Shown: piece after piece, positions 6,918 through 9,349 of the stretch | Layout of the letters: each line of letters begins with the position of its first letter | Position numbering within the stretch: the stretch's first letter is position 1 | Assembly: GCA_900313155.1 (NCBI GenBank) | Contig: OMQE01000176.1 | Span: 1 to 9,349, forward strand | Direction of reading: 5' to 3' | Source of the DNA: an uncultured Rhodospirillaceae bacterium | GTDB taxonomy: Bacteria > Pseudomonadota > Alphaproteobacteria > RF32 > CAG-239 | DNA: 9,349 nucleotides | Notes under the pieces: model-generated | Databases searched by the model: none | Seen by the model: the letters and a program-made list of their open reading frames with translations, nothing else | What the model was told of the DNA's origin: nothing | Translations under genes and position numbers: made by a program

Positions 6918-7053
6918 CACATAAAGTCCTTTACAACAATATAAACTGACCCTACATAGCATAATTTTAATTAAAAAAGCTATAAAATGTTTTGCTTTTT
7001 ATACATATTTATACTATTTTAACCGTAATTAGGAAAAAACGGAGAAAATGACA
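6918..7053. promoter_or_regulatory. Divergent, very AT-rich intergenic region between pta and the DUF2066 gene
   Basis: The gap must hold promoters for both directions. From 6961 to 7020 only 7 of 60 bases are G or C. Weak plus-strand candidates are TTGCTT (6992-6997) and TATTTT (7015-7020) with a 17-base spacer. On the minus strand TATGCT lies near 6962-6957 with TTTATA about 17 bases upstream. Such AT-rich DNA offers many similar matches, so the exact boxes are uncertain. No conserved riboswitch or small RNA was recognised. Confidence 0.3.
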
Positions 7054-8091
7054 ATGAAAAAATTCGGTTTTTTGTTTTTTATTTGTATGATGTTTGCTTT
7101 CGGGGCAGAGGCAAAGTTGCAATTTTCGGCACCGATAGATGTGGATATTACGGCAGAAGATGCGGTCCAAGCTAAAGAACAAGCCATGCGTCAGGCACAG
7201 CGTGAAGCGTTTTTGGAAATTGCCGGTAAACTGACTGATGCCGAAAATGTGGCAAAACTCAATGAACTGACAGATGATGAAATTGTGCATTTTGTGCAAT
7301 CGGTTGGTGTGGATAACGAAAAAATCGGCGGTAACAAGTATGTGGCAACGCTCACCATTCAGCTAGACGAATCGCTGATGCGTGACTATATGGCCGAAAA
7401 CGGCATGATAGAAATTGAAACAACCGAACTTTTGGTTATACCGGTTTTTAAGCCTGAAAACAGTTATGTTCCGCTTTTGTGGGAAGGCAACAATGTTTGG
7501 CGGCAAAACTGGTTGTCTAAAGGGTTGATTAAGTTCGGCTCCATGCAAATGCATACCATTGGGGAACATTTTCGCCAATTGGACCGCCTGAATGCCGATA
7601 CGGCTTTATACATGGATACGGTGGTTTATGACGCATTAAGCCAAATGAACGGCTCGGATAAAATATATGTGGCATACGCTGAAACAATGCTCAACGGCGA
7701 TTTGAAAATTACCATCAAAGACGAAAAAAATAAAGCAGAAGACAGTTTTACGGTTTTGAACGATAATTCAGATAATATTTTTGATAAGGCTATTGAGAAG
7801 AGTGTGATGTTTATTTCCAATATGGAGCGTCGCGCCGGCTATCAATCCAATCGGGCAACTTCTAATACGCTTAATGCGGTCTATATGTATGCCGATATGA
7901 AGGATTGGCTTTCTAAAAGCGCCATGCTTTCGGCGCTACCAATGGTTGAAGGGGTAGATACCAAAAGTTTTGGCGGTGGCAAGGTTAATTTTTCTTTGCG
8001 CTATCTCGGCACGCTTGACGAATTGTGGACAGCCATGCAAGAACAGGGACTTAGCCACGAGGCCGCAGACAACTACTACATTATAAGGTAA
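7054..8091 (+). CDS. DUF2066 domain protein, predicted secreted/periplasmic
   Basis: This 345-residue protein opens with a Sec-type signal peptide: MKKF, a hydrophobic core LFFICMMFAF, and a likely cleavage after GAEA. There is no lipobox cysteine. The mature N-terminus has the DUF2066 pattern, with DVDITAEDAVQAKEQAMR followed by AQREAFLEIAGKL (about 27-60 region) and later YVATLTIQLDESLMRDYM. Its biochemical role is unknown. Two starts are possible, ATG at 7048 and ATG at 7054. I choose 7054 because GGAG (7041-7044) then sits 9 bases away and the signal peptide begins with MKK; from 7048 the spacing would be only 3. The stop is 6 bases before the AI-2E permease gene, whose ribosome site AAGG lies in the last codons here. 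Co-transcription is therefore likely and a joint envelope role is possible. Confidence 0.8.
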   Translation: MKKFGFLFFICMMFAFGAEAKLQFSAPIDVDITAEDAVQAKEQAMRQAQREAFLEIAGKLTDAENVAKLNELTDDEIVHFVQSVGVDNEKIGGNKYVATLTIQLDESLMRDYMAENGMIEIETTELLVIPVFKPENSYVPLLWEGNNVWRQNWLSKGLIKFGSMQMHTIGEHFRQLDRLNADTALYMDTVVYDALSQMNGSDKIYVAYAETMLNGDLKITIKDEKNKAEDSFTVLNDNSDNIFDKAIEKSVMFISNMERRAGYQSNRATSNTLNAVYMYADMKDWLSKSAMLSALPMVEGVDTKSFGGGKVNFSLRYLGTLDELWTAMQEQGLSHEAADNYYIIR

Positions 8092-8097
8092 TAAAAA

Positions 8098-9171
8098 ATG
8101 GAAACCAGAAAAGAAATCAACCAACAGCGCTATCTGCTTATTTTGGGCGTTTTGCTTGTTTGCGGTATGTTGCTTTATGTTTTGCGGTCGGTGCTTTTGC
8201 CGTTTGTGATGGGGATTATGATTGCCTATTTTCTCAATCCGTTGGTAAATACCATGGTGCGCAAGAACAAAATTTCACGCACATTTGCCACGGTGATTGT
8301 TATGAGCCTGTTTTTGCTTATTTTACTTCCGGTTGTTGTGTTGCTGGGAAGTGCGGCTTTTTCGCAAGTGGGGCAGTTTTTGAGTAATTTACCGCAACAT
8401 TTGAGTGGTTTCGGGGCCAAATTGACGGTGTGGGTTCATCAGTTGCAACAATATTTTCCGGTGCTGGCGTTTGAAAATGTAGAAGCCGCCTTGCAAGAAA
8501 ATTTCGGCGAATCGTTCAAGCCGGTGCTCAAGGTTGTTCGAGGTGTGGTCAGCAACGGTTTTGCACTTGTTAATGTGCTTTCGTTGCTACTGATTTCGCC
8601 GGTGGTGGCGTTTTATATGTTGCGTGATTGGCCCTATTTTACTGAAAAACTGATGGGGTTGGTACCGCATAAGCATAAGCTTCAAGTTCAAGACGGTGTG
8701 CGACAAATCAATCGCATTATTTCGGGTTATTTACGTGGTCAGGTTTTGGTTTGTATTGCTTTAGGCAGCATATATTCATTCGGCTTGTGGCTGATTGGAC
8801 TTGATTTGGGGCTGATTGTGGGCTTTTTGGCCGGATTGATTTCGTTTATTCCGTATGTTGGCTCAATATCCGGCTTTTTGATGGCCATGGTACTGGTTGT
8901 TACTCAATACGGCACACTACCGAAAATTGCGGCGGTGATTGCTGTTTTTGCGGTGGGGCAGTTTTTGGAGGGCAACTTCTTAACGCCGAAATTAGTGGGC
9001 GAAAATATTGGTCTGCATCCGGTTTGGGTGATGTTTGCGTTGCTCGCCGGTGGGGTTTTACTCGGCCTTTTGGGTATGATTATTGCTGTGCCTGCCGCGG
9101 CGTGCATTGGGGTATTTTTGCGCTATTTAATAGAAAATTACAAGCACAGCCGCATCTATTTAGATTGTTAA
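8098..9171 (+). CDS. AI-2E family (PerM/YdiK-like) membrane permease
   Basis: This 357-residue integral membrane protein has the AI-2E/PerM layout. A hydrophobic pair comes near residues 12-45 (ending FLNPLVNTM) and another segment at about 60-85. A long soluble amphipathic region with SNLPQHLSGF follows, and then a dense C-terminal membrane block from about 155. The family-typical stretches are ISFIPYVGSISGFLMAMV, GQFLEGNFLTPKLVGENIGL, and HPVWVMFALLAGGVLLG followed by GMIIAVPAAA. Members have been proposed as exporters of autoinducer-2 or as Na+/H+ antiporters, and many have no known substrate, so AI-2 transport should not be assumed. The ATG at 8098 has AAGG (8085-8088) 9 bases upstream, overlapping the end of the DUF2066 gene. 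In alphaproteobacteria this pair is often near hdaA, but here a terminator follows directly and a phosphorylase gene converges instead. Confidence 0.92.
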   Translation: METRKEINQQRYLLILGVLLVCGMLLYVLRSVLLPFVMGIMIAYFLNPLVNTMVRKNKISRTFATVIVMSLFLLILLPVVVLLGSAAFSQVGQFLSNLPQHLSGFGAKLTVWVHQLQQYFPVLAFENVEAALQENFGESFKPVLKVVRGVVSNGFALVNVLSLLLISPVVAFYMLRDWPYFTEKLMGLVPHKHKLQVQDGVRQINRIISGYLRGQVLVCIALGSIYSFGLWLIGLDLGLIVGFLAGLISFIPYVGSISGFLMAMVLVVTQYGTLPKIAAVIAVFAVGQFLEGNFLTPKLVGENIGLHPVWVMFALLAGGVLLGLLGMIIAVPAAACIGVFLRYLIENYKHSRIYLDC

Positions 9172-9191
9172 AAATTTTTTTGTAAAAAAAT

Positions 9192-9229
9192 AAAAGCCCT
9201 GCATATAGCAAATCATGCAGGGCTTTTTT
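9192..9229. terminator. Bidirectional rho-independent terminator between the AI-2E gene and glgP
   Basis: AAAAGCCCTGCAT (9192-9204) pairs perfectly with ATGCAGGGCTTTT (9215-9227), a 13-bp stem with a GC-rich middle and a 10-base loop. On the plus strand it ends in six T (9224-9229). On the minus strand it is followed by TTTTATTTTTTT (9195-9184). It lies 20 bases after the permease stop and 17 bases after the phosphorylase stop, so it can end both convergent transcripts. Confidence 0.93.
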
Positions 9230-9244
9230 GTAAATATCTGTTTT

Positions 9245-9349
9245 TTATTCCACCGGTTTAATATGCCAAATATGGTCGGCATATTCCATAACCGAGCGGT
9301 CGCTTGAAAAGTAGCCGATACGCGCCACGTTCATCAGCGCTTTTTTGGC
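9245..9349 (-). CDS. glgP: Glycogen/starch/alpha-glucan phosphorylase, C-terminal fragment (starts outside the window)
   Basis: The last 34 codons and the TAA stop (9247-9245) of a minus-strand gene are visible. They read AKKALMNVARIGYFSSDRSV and then MEYADHIWHIKPVE. This is the characteristic C-terminus of glycogen phosphorylase: the E. coli enzyme ends in a similar run with GYFSSDR, EYADHIWHI and P. The enzyme releases glucose-1-phosphate from alpha-1,4-glucan using phosphate and pyridoxal phosphate. The catalytic and cofactor residues lie outside the window, so activity cannot be judged. The gene ends at the bidirectional terminator shared with the AI-2E permease gene. No other glycogen gene is visible, and the frame has no break up to the window edge. 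Confidence 0.92.
   Translation of the reverse strand, partial: AKKALMNVARIGYFSSDRSVMEYADHIWHIKPVE

Noticed and set aside
6918..6962. A 15-residue N-terminal extension of Pta from an ATG at 6962
   Set aside because: The residues do not resemble Pta, the start lacks a good ribosome site, and the internal ATG at 6917 has AAGGA 9 bases upstream and gives the normal family length.
6974..7000. A hairpin AAAAAGC / GCTTTTT with a 13-base loop, considered as a terminator or small RNA
   Set aside because: The stem is short and almost all A-T, sits between divergent genes where no transcript needs to end, and is likely chance in very AT-rich DNA.
1..9349. Mobile elements, CRISPR arrays, tRNA or rRNA genes
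   Set aside because: No transposase or integrase motifs, no regularly spaced repeats, no cloverleaf and no conserved rRNA segments were seen on either strand.

Overview
This is an ordinary-looking chromosomal segment from a moderately AT-rich Gram-negative bacterium. The features pointing to a diderm are an MlaD-type MCE lipid-transport protein and a periplasmic-type DUF2066 protein next to an AI-2E/PerM permease. The DUF2066/AI-2E pairing and the N-terminus of the second MCE protein look alphaproteobacterial. Together with an AT-rich genome and fermentative genes (pta-ackA, a glycogen phosphorylase end), they suggest a host- or gut-associated alphaproteobacterium. This placement is an inference from protein style, not a database result.

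Layout. (1) Positions 1-586, minus strand: an MlaD-like gene with a TTG start, overlapping by 4 bp (ATGA) the start of a second, truncated MCE-like gene that leaves the window. (2) Positions 587-696: a compact divergent promoter region with a perfect TATAAT box on the minus strand. (3) Positions 697-4683, plus strand: a tightly coupled three-gene module of a GldA-like ATPase, a fused GldF-type permease plus GldG-type periplasmic domain, and a DUF4340 protein. (4) Positions 4662-6917, minus strand: the pta-ackA operon, ending at a terminator hairpin that lies partly inside the 3' end of the convergent DUF4340 gene. (5) Positions 6918-7053: an AT-rich divergent intergenic region. (6) Positions 7054-9171, plus strand: DUF2066 and AI-2E family permease genes. 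(7) Positions 9192-9229: a bidirectional terminator. (8) Positions 9245-9349, minus strand: the last 34 codons of a glycogen/alpha-glucan phosphorylase.

How the genes work together. Pta and AckA form the acetyl-CoA to acetate route that yields ATP by substrate-level phosphorylation, and glycogen phosphorylase at the edge would feed hexose phosphate into the same metabolism. The other genes concern the envelope: MCE proteins in phospholipid traffic, an uncharacterised Gld-type ABC system with large extracytoplasmic domains, and the DUF2066/AI-2E pair. No insertion sequence, phage gene, CRISPR array, tRNA or rRNA was seen. No gene-free stretch exceeds about 135 bases. The least-understood element is the Gld-type ABC module, but its components belong to known families, and I see no convincing wholly new system.
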